Source: Caenispirillum bisanense
GTDB taxonomy: Bacteria; Pseudomonadota; Alphaproteobacteria; Rhodospirillales; Rhodospirillaceae
Reading direction: 5' to 3'
NCBI RefSeq assembly: GCF_900230255.1
Contig: NZ_OCNJ01000003.1
Location: 233,435 to 297,434, forward strand
Length of the DNA: 64,000 nt
In this document: positions 18,318 to 34,347 of the stretch, piece after piece
Numbering within the stretch: position 1 is the first letter of the stretch
How the letters are laid out: each line of letters opens with the position of its first letter
Position numbers and translations under genes: made by a program
The notes under the pieces: generated by a model
The model's input: only the letters and a program-made list of their open reading frames with translations
Told to the model about the DNA's origin: nothing
Database searches by the model: none

Positions 18318-20441
18318 ATGTCCACCGGGAGCCACCCCGAGCCCGTCACCCCCGCCGAGCGGGAGGCCGACGCCGGCGTCATGCACATCAGCCTGGGCGA
18401 GCGCGACACGCTGCTCGGCAAGCTGGTCTTCGCCATCGCCATCGCCTTCTCGGCCTGGCAGATCCTCACCGCCGCCGGCCTGATCGCCGAAAGCACCATC
18501 ATCGTGCGGTCGATCCACGTCGGCTTCGTCCTGCTGCTGACCTTCCTGCTGACGGCGCGCATGCGCACCAGCACCGGCATCCGGTTCTGGTCGGACGCCT
18601 TGCTCGGCGTTCTCGGCATGGGGCTCGCGTTCTACCACTGGGTCTTCGAGGCCGACATCATCTGGCGCGCCGGCGACCCCAACACCACCGACATCATCGT
18701 CGGCTGCATCACCGTGGTGCTGGTGTTCGAGGCGGCGCGGCGGGTCATGGGCATCGCCCTGCCCACCATCTGCGCCCTGTTTCTGGCCTATGCCCTGCTC
18801 GGGCAGTACCTGCCGAGCCCGCTGAACCACCGCGGCTATGCCTTCGAGCAGGTGGTGGACCAGATGTTCCTCGGCACCGAGGGCATCTACGGCATCCCGA
18901 CCTACGTGTCGGCCACCTACATCTTCCTGTTCATCGTCTTCGGCTCGTTCCTCGAGCGCGCCGGCATCATCAAGCTGTTCACCGACATCTCCATCGGCTC
19001 CGTCGGCCACACCCAGGGCGGTCCGGCCAAGGTGGCGGTGGTCAGCTCGGCCCTCATGGGCACGGTGAACGGCTCGGGCGTCGCCAACGTGGTGACCACC
19101 GGCCAGTTCACCATCCCCATGATGAAGCGCTCCGGCTTCAAGCCGGCCTTCGCCGGCGCCGTCGAGGCGACCGCCAGCATGGGCGGCCAGATCATGCCGC
19201 CGGTGATGGGCGCCGTCGCCTTCATCATGGCCGAAACCCTGAACATGCCCTACGTGGAGATCATCAAGGCCGCCATCATCCCGGCCATTCTCTACTTCGG
19301 CACCGCCTTCTGGATGGTCCACCTGGAGGCCGGGCGCCTCGGCCTGAAGGGCCTGCCCAAGGACGAGCTGCCCAACGTGCGCAAGGCCGTCGCCGCCGGC
19401 TGGTACCTGCTGCTGCCGCTGGCGGTGCTGGTGTTCCTGCTGTTCGCCGGCTTCACGCCGCTGTTCGCCGGCACCGTCGGCCTCGGCTTCACGGCGATCA
19501 TCATCATGGGTTCGGCGCTGTCGCTGCGCTTCCGGGCCATGGCGCTGCGCTACGTGTTCTGGGTCGTCATCGGCATCGTCGGCTGGCTCGCCTACGACAA
19601 CAACCTGCTGCCCGAGATGCTGCTCGGCACCTCCGCCGTGCTGGTCGGCGGCCTGGCGCTGGTGAAGGGCGGCAAGCGCACCCTGCAGGTCTGCCTGGAG
19701 GCCCTCGGCGAGGGCGCCCGCAACGCCCTGCCGGTGGCGGTCGCCTGCGCGCTGGTCGGCGTCATCATCGGCACCATGACCCTGACGGGCGCGGCCACCA
19801 ACTTCACCCGCGTCATCGTCGAGGTCGGCGAGAGCAACCTGTTCCTGTCGCTGGTGCTGACCATGCTCGCCTGCCTGGTGCTCGGCATGGGCATCCCGAC
19901 CATCCCCAACTACATCATCACCAGCTCCCTCGTCGGGCCGGCGTTGGAGAACCTGGGCGTGCCGCTGATCGTCAGCCACATGTTCGTGTTCTACTTCGGC
20001 ATCCTGGCCGACCTGACGCCGCCCGTCGCGCTGGCCGCTTTCGCCGCGTCGCCCATCGCCAAGGCATCGGGGTTGAGGATCGGGATGCAGTGCCTGCGCA
20101 TCGCCGTGGCGGGCTTCGTCGTGCCCTACATGGCGGTCTACACCCCGGCGCTCATGCTGCAGGACGGCGGCCCCATGGCCGAGGCCATCGGCTATTGGCC
20201 GGCGGTCGCCTACATCATCCTGAAGGCCGTCATTTCCGTCGGCCTGTGGGGTGCGGCCTCCATCGGGCACCTGTTCACGCCGCTGGCGTGGTGGGAGCGC
20301 CTGTGGGCCGTGGCGGCCGCCTTCACGCTGGTGGTGGCGCTGCCCGTCACGGACGAGATCGGCTTCGCCCTGGCGCTGTCGTTCATCGCCTTCCAGGTGT
20401 TCGTCCGCCGCCGTCGCGCCACGCCCGCCGCGCCGGCATGA
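18318..20441 (+). CDS. TRAP transporter fused membrane subunit (small 4TM plus large 12TM)
   Basis: 707 residues, the fused DctQ-DctM-type permease typical of TAXI systems, driven by an ion gradient. The N-terminal four-helix part (about 30-150) precedes the large DctM-like transport domain. That domain has conserved Gly-rich loops such as TVNGSGVANVVTTGQFTIPMM near residue 250 and LGMGIPTIPNYI near 525. The start is ATG at 18318. Its stop overlaps the next ATG by four bases (ATGA), so it is translated together with the DUF1850 protein. Confidence 0.9.
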   Translation: MSTGSHPEPVTPAEREADAGVMHISLGERDTLLGKLVFAIAIAFSAWQILTAAGLIAESTIIVRSIHVGFVLLLTFLLTARMRTSTGIRFWSDALLGVLGMGLAFYHWVFEADIIWRAGDPNTTDIIVGCITVVLVFEAARRVMGIALPTICALFLAYALLGQYLPSPLNHRGYAFEQVVDQMFLGTEGIYGIPTYVSATYIFLFIVFGSFLERAGIIKLFTDISIGSVGHTQGGPAKVAVVSSALMGTVNGSGVANVVTTGQFTIPMMKRSGFKPAFAGAVEATASMGGQIMPPVMGAVAFIMAETLNMPYVEIIKAAIIPAILYFGTAFWMVHLEAGRLGLKGLPKDELPNVRKAVAAGWYLLLPLAVLVFLLFAGFTPLFAGTVGLGFTAIIIMGSALSLRFRAMALRYVFWVVIGIVGWLAYDNNLLPEMLLGTSAVLVGGLALVKGGKRTLQVCLEALGEGARNALPVAVACALVGVIIGTMTLTGAATNFTRVIVEVGESNLFLSLVLTMLACLVLGMGIPTIPNYIITSSLVGPALENLGVPLIVSHMFVFYFGILADLTPPVALAAFAASPIAKASGLRIGMQCLRIAVAGFVVPYMAVYTPALMLQDGGPMAEAIGYWPAVAYIILKAVISVGLWGAASIGHLFTPLAWWERLWAVAAAFTLVVALPVTDEIGFALALSFIAFQVFVRRRRATPAAPA

Positions 20442-20842
20442 GCGTGGCCGCGGCCGCCCTCTGCATCGGCCTGCTCGGCACCACCGCCCCGGCGGCGGTG
20501 GTGCCGGAGCCGGCCTTCACGCTGACCTGGACCCATTCCGTCGAGAAGATCGTCTGGCGCGAGGCCTATGTCCTCGCGCCCCGCGGCCTGCGGCTGACCG
20601 AGGCGGCGGTGCAGGGCACCGGCGCCGGCATGGAGCCGCCGCCGGAGGCCCGCCTGGTCGACGGCTGGTACGTCTACGCGCCCGACCGCACGGTGACGGA
20701 CATCGTGATCCCCGACAGCGACTTCACCGGTCCCATGACGCTCTGCGCCGGTGAGCGGTGCGCGCCGGTCGCCGCCTGGGCGGGGCGGCCGGCGGACGCC
20801 ATCACGCCGGTGCGGCTGTGGCCGTGCCCGGCAGCGGACTGA
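20438..20842 (+). CDS. DUF1850 protein associated with a TAXI-TRAP transporter
   Basis: 134 residues with a signal-peptide-like start (about 1-20) and the DUF1850 core, including FTLTWTHSVEKIVWREAY and the late DGWYVYAP. The family is regularly encoded beside TAXI-TRAP permeases, here by ATGA overlap, so an envelope accessory role in that transporter is inferred. No catalytic motif is evident. Two cysteines near residues 108 and 113 could form a periplasmic disulfide. Confidence 0.8.
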   Translation: MSVAAAALCIGLLGTTAPAAVVPEPAFTLTWTHSVEKIVWREAYVLAPRGLRLTEAAVQGTGAGMEPPPEARLVDGWYVYAPDRTVTDIVIPDSDFTGPMTLCAGERCAPVAAWAGRPADAITPVRLWPCPAAD

Positions 20843-20926
20843 GCGCGGCCCTGCCGTAGGGCAGGGGCGGGCGGCGGAGGGCTCGGGCAGGGTGGCGGCA
20901 TCGTCACTCCTGCGGAGACTTCTCCC

Positions 20927-22183
20927 ATGACCGGCTCGCCGTCCAGCCCCACCACCCCCACCTCCGGCTCCTCCACCGCCAAGGCGCCGGCGCCCTTGCC
21001 GCACCCGAAGGCGAGTTCCAGCGTCACCGGCCCCATCCGCCGCCTGCTGCTCACCATCGCCGCCGACGTCGCCCAGAACCTGCAGATGCAGGCCGTCTAC
21101 CGCGCCATCCTGGTCGAGATGCCGGCGACCACCAGCTTCGTGATCGTCGTCAATCCGGCCGTGCAGGCGCTGGTGGAGGGCTGGGTGCAGCAGTTGAACA
21201 TGCAGGCGCGGGTGCAGCAGATCGTGTTCGACGCCGATTTCACGGCCTGGGCGCGCGACCCCTTCGTCGCTGTCACCACCGACGGCGACGCCACCATCCA
21301 CCTGGCGCAGCCCGAGCCGTCGGGGGACCATCCCGATACCCAGATCGTCGCGCAGATGGTGGCGGCCCCGGTGCCCGGCATCGCCGCCTATCCGACGCCG
21401 CTCTACTTCGACGGCGGCAACGTGCTGGCGGGTGACGACTTCTGCATCCTCGGCGCCAACGAGCGCCAGCGCACCCTCGACATGCTGGGGACGGGCGGCC
21501 TGCCGCAGCCGCAGCCGCCGACGACGCCGGAGGAACTGGTGGACCTGCTGTTCCAGCAGTACATCGTCGGCGTGGACCGGGCGCTCCACTGGCTCGGCCT
21601 GCCCGACATGCCCGAGCAGGAAGAAGTCCCCTTCGAGCATAACGGCGAAGAGTGGGAGCAGATCTTCTACTACGGCAACGACCCCGGCGCGCAGCAGCCG
21701 GTGTTCCACATCGACATGTTCCTCACCCTCATGGGGCGGGAGGACGACGGCTACCACGTCCTGCTCGGCAGCCCGACCCAGGCCGCGTACATCATGACCG
21801 GGCAGATGCAGACGCCGCCGGAAGCCCAGGCCGAGGCCTTCGACGCCTTGCAGACGCAGTTGCAGGAGATGGGCTTCATCGTCCACCGCAACCCCATGCC
21901 GCTGATCTACCAGGACGACCCGGTCGAGAAGCTGCGGACCTGGTACTACGCGGCCTACAACAACGCCCTGGTGCAGGTGGACGAGACCGGCCGCCGCGTC
22001 TGGCTGCCGAGCTTCGCCCACGGCATCTGGCAGCAGGCGCTGCAGCAGGTGGAGCAGGCCAACGTGCAGATCTGGCAGGAGCGCGGCTTCGAGGTGACGC
22101 TGATGCCCGACTTCCAGGTCTTCACGGCCATGGCCGGGGCACTGCGCTGCATCACCAACGATTTCGACCGCGGCGAGGCGTGA
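20927..22183 (+). CDS. Divergent guanidine-modifying-enzyme (agmatine/peptidyl-arginine deiminase-like) protein
   Basis: 418 residues without a signal peptide; the first 35 are a Ser/Thr/Pro-rich linker. The catalytic set of the arginine-deiminase fold can be traced in order: WARDPF near 108, FDGGNVLAGDD near 161 (Asp/Glu position), FHIDMFLTLMG near 261 (catalytic His), and a terminal RCITND with Cys at about 408. Normal agmatine deiminases carry a Gly-rich CATQ-like end, so this is a distant member. It may be a deiminase, a dihydrolase or an amidinotransferase. It stands alone; ATG at 20927 follows GGAG. Confidence 0.6.
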   Translation: MTGSPSSPTTPTSGSSTAKAPAPLPHPKASSSVTGPIRRLLLTIAADVAQNLQMQAVYRAILVEMPATTSFVIVVNPAVQALVEGWVQQLNMQARVQQIVFDADFTAWARDPFVAVTTDGDATIHLAQPEPSGDHPDTQIVAQMVAAPVPGIAAYPTPLYFDGGNVLAGDDFCILGANERQRTLDMLGTGGLPQPQPPTTPEELVDLLFQQYIVGVDRALHWLGLPDMPEQEEVPFEHNGEEWEQIFYYGNDPGAQQPVFHIDMFLTLMGREDDGYHVLLGSPTQAAYIMTGQMQTPPEAQAEAFDALQTQLQEMGFIVHRNPMPLIYQDDPVEKLRTWYYAAYNNALVQVDETGRRVWLPSFAHGIWQQALQQVEQANVQIWQERGFEVTLMPDFQVFTAMAGALRCITNDFDRGEA

Positions 22184-22234
22184 CGATCCGGGCGCGGCGG
22201 CGGAGATGGAAAGCCGCCGCCGCGCCCGATCCAG

Positions 22235-23206
22235 TCAGCGCACCACGGTGCCGGCGTCTTCGTCCCACCGCCAGGCCGGCTGGTCGTTGGCGAGGTCGAC
22301 GGCGCCCACCCAGTGCTCCGGCGTGTTCCAGTCGAGCCAGTCGGCCACACCGGCGAGCAGGGCCTCGCCGTGGCGGGTCGGCGCGAGCCGGCCGTCGCCG
22401 TCGCGGGCGAGCGCCGGGCGCGGGGCGTTCTCCAGCCGCCGCGCCACCGCCTCGAACATGAGCCCGCCGAGGAAGGGCTGCGGGTCGATGTCCTGCACGG
22501 CGCGGAACAGGTCGGCCACCGGCGACGGGCGGTAGGCCGCCGCCCGCAGAGTCAGGCGCTCGGTCAGCGACAGGCCGTCGCTGGTCCACGGCAGTTCCTG
22601 CAAGTGGCGGCGCAGGGCAGGGGCCAGGAACGGCAGGTCCGGCGTTCCCGTCTCCGCCAGGGCGCAGATCTCCTCCGGGTCCGGCGAGCGGAAGGCGCCC
22701 CAGGCGTCGGCGGCGGCCCGCAGCATGGCGGCGGTCACCGGCTCGGCCGTCGGCACCAGCTCCGCCAGATCGGCGGGGGCCAGCTGGCCGAGGCCGATGA
22801 AGCGGTCCACCGCCGGGTGGCGGTCGAGCGTCACCAGCGCCATCTCGCCGCCGGTCCGTCGCGGGTTTCGGCGGAACCACGCCAGCAGCCGGATGAGGCA
22901 GGCCTGGTCGTAGAGGTCGTGCTCGAACCACAGCAGCAGGCGGTCGCGCTCGCGCGCGTCCTTCAGCCCCTGCCACTCGGCCAGCAGCTTGCGGCGGGCT
23001 TCCCCGAAGGGCATGCCGTATTCGCGGGTGATGAAGTGGGCGCGGCGTTCGATGAGGGCGTCGCCGGAGTCGACCATGCCCGGCGGCAGCGGGCCCTGGC
23101 AGACGGGGTCCGAGAACTCCAGGTAGTCGCCGACGACACCGCCGGCGACCAGCTTCTCCCGGATGTCCGACCCGCAACGGATATGCAGGGTGTCAGGCGT
23201 GGACAT
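22235..23206 (-). CDS. DUF1835-domain protein
   Basis: 323 residues. The N-terminal half matches DUF1835: it begins LHIRCGSDIREKL, continues with the acidic VCQGPLPPG segment, and has LLLWFEHDLYDQACLIRLLAWF near residue 100. The C-terminal half is the associated helical domain (DUF3658-like). Members are found as stand-alone cytoplasmic proteins with no assigned reaction. It is leftward with tex upstream on the same strand, 166 bases apart, and a strong hairpin lies between them. Confidence 0.78.
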   Translation of the reverse strand: MSTPDTLHIRCGSDIREKLVAGGVVGDYLEFSDPVCQGPLPPGMVDSGDALIERRAHFITREYGMPFGEARRKLLAEWQGLKDARERDRLLLWFEHDLYDQACLIRLLAWFRRNPRRTGGEMALVTLDRHPAVDRFIGLGQLAPADLAELVPTAEPVTAAMLRAAADAWGAFRSPDPEEICALAETGTPDLPFLAPALRRHLQELPWTSDGLSLTERLTLRAAAYRPSPVADLFRAVQDIDPQPFLGGLMFEAVARRLENAPRPALARDGDGRLAPTRHGEALLAGVADWLDWNTPEHWVGAVDLANDQPAWRWDEDAGTVVR

Positions 23207-23235
23207 TCACGCCTCCGGTGCAGTTGAGGAAGGAT

Positions 23236-23260
23236 ACGGGGTCCCGGCGAGGGACCCCGT
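23236..23260. terminator. Perfect hairpin between tex and the DUF1835 gene
   Basis: ACGGGGTCCC and GGGACCCCGT pair perfectly around GGCGA. Read leftward it is followed by ATCCTTCC, only weakly U-rich. It lies downstream of tex and upstream of the DUF1835 gene, so it probably terminates or attenuates the tex transcript. The remaining 23261-23372 holds an AT-rich stretch but no gene. Confidence 0.5.
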
Positions 23261-23372
23261 TGGACCTACCGTAGCGGATATTCCCCTAGCCGGGAAAGGC
23301 TCTAAATAAAAAGGGGAATACTGCGCTGCACCATCCACCTTCGTCGAAATGACGAAGAGGTAAACGGCCGGG

Positions 23373-25724
<2,352 letters not shown>

Positions 25725-25908
25725 GCGGGGCTTCTCACTGCGGTTGAGGCGCGGAAGGGATCGGGTGTCGGGCTGTGTACCGAACGACGGCGGCAAAAAC
25801 CAGTCTTGACCTGTGGCGAAGGCATGGCGCGGGCCAGGACCGCGGACCGGCATCGTCCCGCCCGGCCCCCGCGTTTCCTCCATGGACCCCCTCAACCCGG
25901 AGGACCCC

Positions 25909-26358
25909 ATGGTCGAGATCCGCGAAAGCATCACCGTTCCGGCGTCGGTCGAAGAAGTCTACCGCTACATGGACGCCAGCGTCCGCCTCATCGAGCTGAC
26001 CCCCGGCATGCAGAAGCACGGCGACCTCGCCGACAAGCCGGGCGGCAAGGACAAGGACAAGGAAGCCCGCGTCGAGTACACCTACGAGATGCAGGGCATG
26101 CCCGTCCGCGGCTCCGTCGAGATCGCCGAGAGCGAGCGCAACCGCCGCGTCGTCTACCGCCTGACCGGCCCGAGCCCGGCGACCTTCACCTGGACCTTCG
26201 AGCCGGAAGGCGACAACGCCACCCGTGTGGCCGTGCACCTGGACTACGGCGCCGCCGTGCCCATGCCCGACGCCATGCTGTCGTTCTTCACCAAGGCCTA
26301 TAACGAGGGCCAGGTCGGGGCCATGCTCGACCGCCTGCGCGGGCAGTTCATGCGGTAG
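25909..26358 (+). CDS. SRPBCC (START/Bet v1-fold) protein next to the encapsulin genes
   Basis: 149 residues, one SRPBCC ligand-binding domain. It opens with [14 protein letters not shown], has the [20 protein letters not shown] beta-strands in the middle, and ends in an amphipathic helix ([20 protein letters not shown]). The start is ATG at 25909 with CGGAGG upstream, better than the in-frame ATG at 25882. Proteins of this fold bind hydrophobic ligands. It lies 106 bases before the encapsulated ferritin on the same strand. A role with the compartment is possible but unproven. Confidence 0.72.
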   Translation: MVEIRESITVPASVEEVYRYMDASVRLIELTPGMQKHGDLADKPGGKDKDKEARVEYTYEMQGMPVRGSVEIAESERNRRVVYRLTGPSPATFTWTFEPEGDNATRVAVHLDYGAAVPMPDAMLSFFTKAYNEGQVGAMLDRLRGQFMR

Positions 26359-26464
26359 CAAAACACGGCCGCACTGCAACCGGCTCTACCACCGATGCGT
26401 TCCAGAACCGGTCGCGGCGGCCGAGCCCGCCTGCGCCGATCCGTTCCCATCCTCAGGGGGTTCC

Positions 26465-26881
26465 ATGGGCAGCGAAAGCCTTCACGCGCCGCGCGAGCGA
26501 CTGTCGCGGCGCACACTGACCATTCACCACGCCATCGTCTCCATCATGGAAGAACTGGAGGCGGTGGACTGGTACCGCCAGCGCGCCGACGACTGCGAAG
26601 ACGAGGAACTGCGCGAGATCCTGCTGCACAACATGCGCGAGGAGATCGAGCACGCCGCCATGGCGCTCGAGTGGCTGCGCCGGTACGACGCCGACGTCGA
26701 CGAACAGTTCCGCACCTACCTCTTCACCGACGGCAAGCCGATCATGGCGGTGGAGGAAGGCGCCGAGCACGAGGAAGCCCCGGAGGACGTGGGGCTCGAC
26801 GCCGACGCGACCAAACCGCCGTCACCCGCCCCCTCGGGCCGCCGGAAGACCATCGGATCGCTCAAGGGCAAGAAGGGCTGA
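26465..26881 (+). CDS. Encapsulated ferritin-like protein (encapsulin cargo)
   Basis: A ferroxidase loaded inside the encapsulin shell. The 138 residues contain the half-ferritin helical pair of the EncFtn family: MEELEAVDWY (Glu29, Glu30, Glu32, Trp36, Tyr37) and EEIEHAAMALEW (Glu60, Glu62, His63). These match the iron site formed at the dimer interface in Rhodospirillum rubrum EncFtn. The C-terminal TIGSLKG (129-135) is the shell-targeting peptide, after an acidic/Pro-rich linker. The start is ATG at 26465. The shell gene begins four bases after the stop. Confidence 0.93.
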   Translation: MGSESLHAPRERLSRRTLTIHHAIVSIMEELEAVDWYRQRADDCEDEELREILLHNMREEIEHAAMALEWLRRYDADVDEQFRTYLFTDGKPIMAVEEGAEHEEAPEDVGLDADATKPPSPAPSGRRKTIGSLKGKKG

Positions 26882-26885
26882 CGTC

Positions 26886-27704
26886 ATGGACATGCTCAAC
26901 CGCAAACTGGCTCCCTTCGGCGCGGACCTGTGGGAGACCATCGACGAAGCCGCCACCGAGGCCGCCGCGGCCATGCTCACCGGCCGCCGCTTCCTGGAGG
27001 TGGAAGGCCCCTACGGTCCCGGCCTGACCAACATCGAGGTCGGCAACGACGGCTTCTGCCGCCAGGTCGGCGACGACGAGGCCGGTGCCGTGGTCAGCCG
27101 CGCCGTCTCCATCCCCATGCTGCGCAAGCGGTTCCGCATCTCCACGCGCCGCCTGGTGGCCGCCACCGAATACGGGCAGCCGCTCAGCCTCGCGCCGGTG
27201 GAAGACGCCGCCGAGGCCATGGCGCGCCGCGAGGACGAGTTCGTCTACTACGGCAACAAGGATTTCGGGCTGGAAGGCCTGTTGACCGCCACCGGCCGCC
27301 GCACCCTCACCGCCGGCGACTGGACCCAGGTGGACCGGGCGCTGGAAGACGTGGTGAAGGCCGTCACGCTGCTCGACGACGGCGGCTTCCCCGGTCCTTA
27401 CGCCATGGCGCTGTCGCCGGCGCTCTACAACCAGCTGTTCCGCCGCTACGAGGGCTCCGACCTGCTGCAGCTGGAGCACCTGAAGCGCGTCTGCACCGCC
27501 GGCATCTTCAAGGCCCCAATCGAGGGCGGCGTGGTGGTCGACGAGCGCGTCGGGCCCATCATCCTCGGCCAGGACCTCATGGCCGGCTACGTCGGCACCG
27601 ACGGCATCCACCACGAGTTCTTCCTGACCGCCAGCATGGTGCTGCGCCTGGACGATCCGGAAGCCATCTGCACCCTGGACGCGACGCCCGCCACGGCGGC
27701 CTGA
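26886..27704 (+). CDS. enc: Family 1 encapsulin shell protein
   Basis: 272 residues of the HK97-fold encapsulin (linocin M18-like) that self-assembles into an icosahedral protein compartment. The start MDMLNRKLAPFGADLWETID is the family N-terminal helix, and GRRFLEVEGPYGPGLTNIEV follows at about residue 30. The late YVGTDGIHHEFFLTASMVLR strand is the conserved end. It is encoded immediately after its EncFtn cargo. Together they oxidise ferrous iron and store it, limiting oxidative damage. It converges on the DUF2817 gene with a 7-base gap. Confidence 0.94.
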   Translation: MDMLNRKLAPFGADLWETIDEAATEAAAAMLTGRRFLEVEGPYGPGLTNIEVGNDGFCRQVGDDEAGAVVSRAVSIPMLRKRFRISTRRLVAATEYGQPLSLAPVEDAAEAMARREDEFVYYGNKDFGLEGLLTATGRRTLTAGDWTQVDRALEDVVKAVTLLDDGGFPGPYAMALSPALYNQLFRRYEGSDLLQLEHLKRVCTAGIFKAPIEGGVVVDERVGPIILGQDLMAGYVGTDGIHHEFFLTASMVLRLDDPEAICTLDATPATAA

Positions 27705-27711
27705 CGCGCCG

Positions 27712-28842
27712 TCAGCCGGCCGCGACGAGGCCGGCCAGCGCCTGACGCACGACCTGGCGGGAGCGCCACAGCACCTGCTCCCGCCAGTCGTCGGCGTCCG
27801 GATAGAAATGGCGGCGCAGCGCCGCCTTTATGCGCCGCGTCTCCGGCGCCTGCCAGTCGACGGCTCCGGTCCGGTGCAGGACATGGTCGGCGCGCAGCAC
27901 CTCGAACATCCGGCCGGTGGGGAAGGTGCCCACCTCCAGCGTCACGAATACCACCTGCGGTCCGACGGCGTGCCAGGCGTAGTCCACCAGCCCGGTCTTC
28001 GCCCCCGACGACGACGTGCCGAGCAGCGGCTCGGTCACCGACACGCCCCACCACGCCCGTGCCCGCGCCACCGCCGCGCTGCCCGGCGGATGGTCGCAGA
28101 TCAGCTCCCCATAGCCGTAAGGACCGAGGCCGGTGTGCAGGTCGATCACCGCCACCGACCGGCGTTCGGCCATGCGGTGGCGGGCGAGGATGCTCTCCAG
28201 GGTCCGCCGCGACCACGTCGGGCCCGTGCCGCCGTGGAACAGTCCATCGGCATGGGTGTGCTGGCCGGCGGTGACCACCTCCTCCAGCGCCCGCTGGCCG
28301 TGGTCGGCGGCATAGGCGGCCAGCGCGGCGTCGGCGGCGGCGAGCGTCGCGGCGTCGGTGGCCGGCGGCACCAGGGCATCGGCGAGCGCCTCGTATCCCG
28401 CGTTGGCGGGCAGGGGGCCGGCGAAATCCACGAAGTTGCGATTGAGGTCGACGCCGTCCTCGTTCACCCGGCGCAGCCAGGCGAAGCCGTGCGGGTTGAG
28501 GGCGTGGATCAGCAGCAGGGCCGTGTCCGGCGGCAGGCGCGGCGCCGGGGCGGCACGCAGCAGGTCGGTCTGGATGCCGGCGCCGCAGAAGCCCTCGACG
28601 CCGTGGGTGGCACTCTGCAGCACCAGCACGCGGCCGGCGTCGGCGGGTCCGAGCCATGCCGTGTCCGTCGCCAGCGCCTCGCCGGAGGGGCCGGTCAGCG
28701 GGTGGGCGAAGCTCTCGACGGCCGCCTCCGCCGTCGCCGCGGCCGCCAGAAAGCGGCTGCGGGCGGCGGCGTAGTCGGCCGCGAAGGCGTCCTGTGCTGC
28801 CGGAGCGGCGGGATGCGGGGCGGCGGCGAACAGTTCGGCCAT
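27712..28842 (-). CDS. DUF2817 M14-like carboxypeptidase/deacylase-type protein
   Basis: 376 residues related to zinc carboxypeptidases of the M14 fold. Seen motifs are THGVEGFCGAG near residue 76 (His and Glu zinc ligands), ALNPHGFAWLRRVNEDGVDLNRNF near 113-136, VIDLHTGLGPYG near 233 (third ligand) and VTLEVGTFP near 300 (general-base Glu). There is no signal peptide, so it is probably cytoplasmic. The substrate is unknown. It lies nine bases after the CheY-like regulator on the same strand and may share its transcript. Confidence 0.82.
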   Translation of the reverse strand: MAELFAAAPHPAAPAAQDAFAADYAAARSRFLAAAATAEAAVESFAHPLTGPSGEALATDTAWLGPADAGRVLVLQSATHGVEGFCGAGIQTDLLRAAPAPRLPPDTALLLIHALNPHGFAWLRRVNEDGVDLNRNFVDFAGPLPANAGYEALADALVPPATDAATLAAADAALAAYAADHGQRALEEVVTAGQHTHADGLFHGGTGPTWSRRTLESILARHRMAERRSVAVIDLHTGLGPYGYGELICDHPPGSAAVARARAWWGVSVTEPLLGTSSSGAKTGLVDYAWHAVGPQVVFVTLEVGTFPTGRMFEVLRADHVLHRTGAVDWQAPETRRIKAALRRHFYPDADDWREQVLWRSRQVVRQALAGLVAAG

Positions 28843-28851
28843 CGTGGTGCC

Positions 28852-29235
28852 TTACGAGGCCTTGGCGACCTGATCGAGGCCGAGCAGGCGCACCACCGTC
28901 TCCTGGATGAAGGCCGGCTCCACCGGCTTGCCCAGCACGGCGGACACGCCCAGGTGCAGCGCCCGCTCGCGCACGCCCTGCTCGCCGGTCACCATCACCA
29001 GCGGCACGTCGGCGCAGCCGGGCAGCAGGCGCAGGGCCTCCATGAAGGTCAGGCCGTCGAGGTTCGGCATCTTGTAGTCGGTGACCACCGCGGCGGGCGG
29101 CATGGTGGCGCAACTGGCCAGGGCGTCGAGCGGGTCCTGGAAGGAATCCGCCCGCAGGCCGGGTACGCGGTTCAGCAGATGCTTCAGCAGGAGGCCGCTG
29201 ACGAGACTGTCGTCGACGATGACGATGCGATGCAC
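28852..29235 (-). CDS. Single-domain (CheY-like) response regulator
   Basis: 127 residues consisting only of a receiver domain. All key residues are present: the acidic pair in VIVDDS at about 7-8, the phospho-acceptor Asp in VVTDYKMPNLDG near 52, Thr in MVTGE near 83, and Lys in VLGKPVEP near 103. There is no output domain. The start is GTG at 29235 with AGGAG upstream. It lies 16 bases after the multi-PAS hybrid kinase, so it is the likely end acceptor of that phosphorelay through the kinase's HPt domain. Confidence 0.85.
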   Translation of the reverse strand: MHRIVIVDDSLVSGLLLKHLLNRVPGLRADSFQDPLDALASCATMPPAAVVTDYKMPNLDGLTFMEALRLLPGCADVPLVMVTGEQGVRERALHLGVSAVLGKPVEPAFIQETVVRLLGLDQVAKAS

Positions 29236-29251
29236 GGGACCGTCTCCTGTG

Positions 29252-34261
<5,010 letters not shown>

Positions 34262-34347
34262 CGGTACTACCAAAGGCGGGGTGGGCGGTGCCACTATACG
34301 CCGAGCGGCCGGGCCGCGTCGCGCCGGAACATGCAGCACGGACCATC

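Noticed and set aside
17154-20270. A 1038-codon open frame on the minus strand opposite the TAXI-TRAP genes
   Set aside because: No recognisable domain, His/Asp/Gly/Gln-rich shadow of the permease and binding-protein codons.
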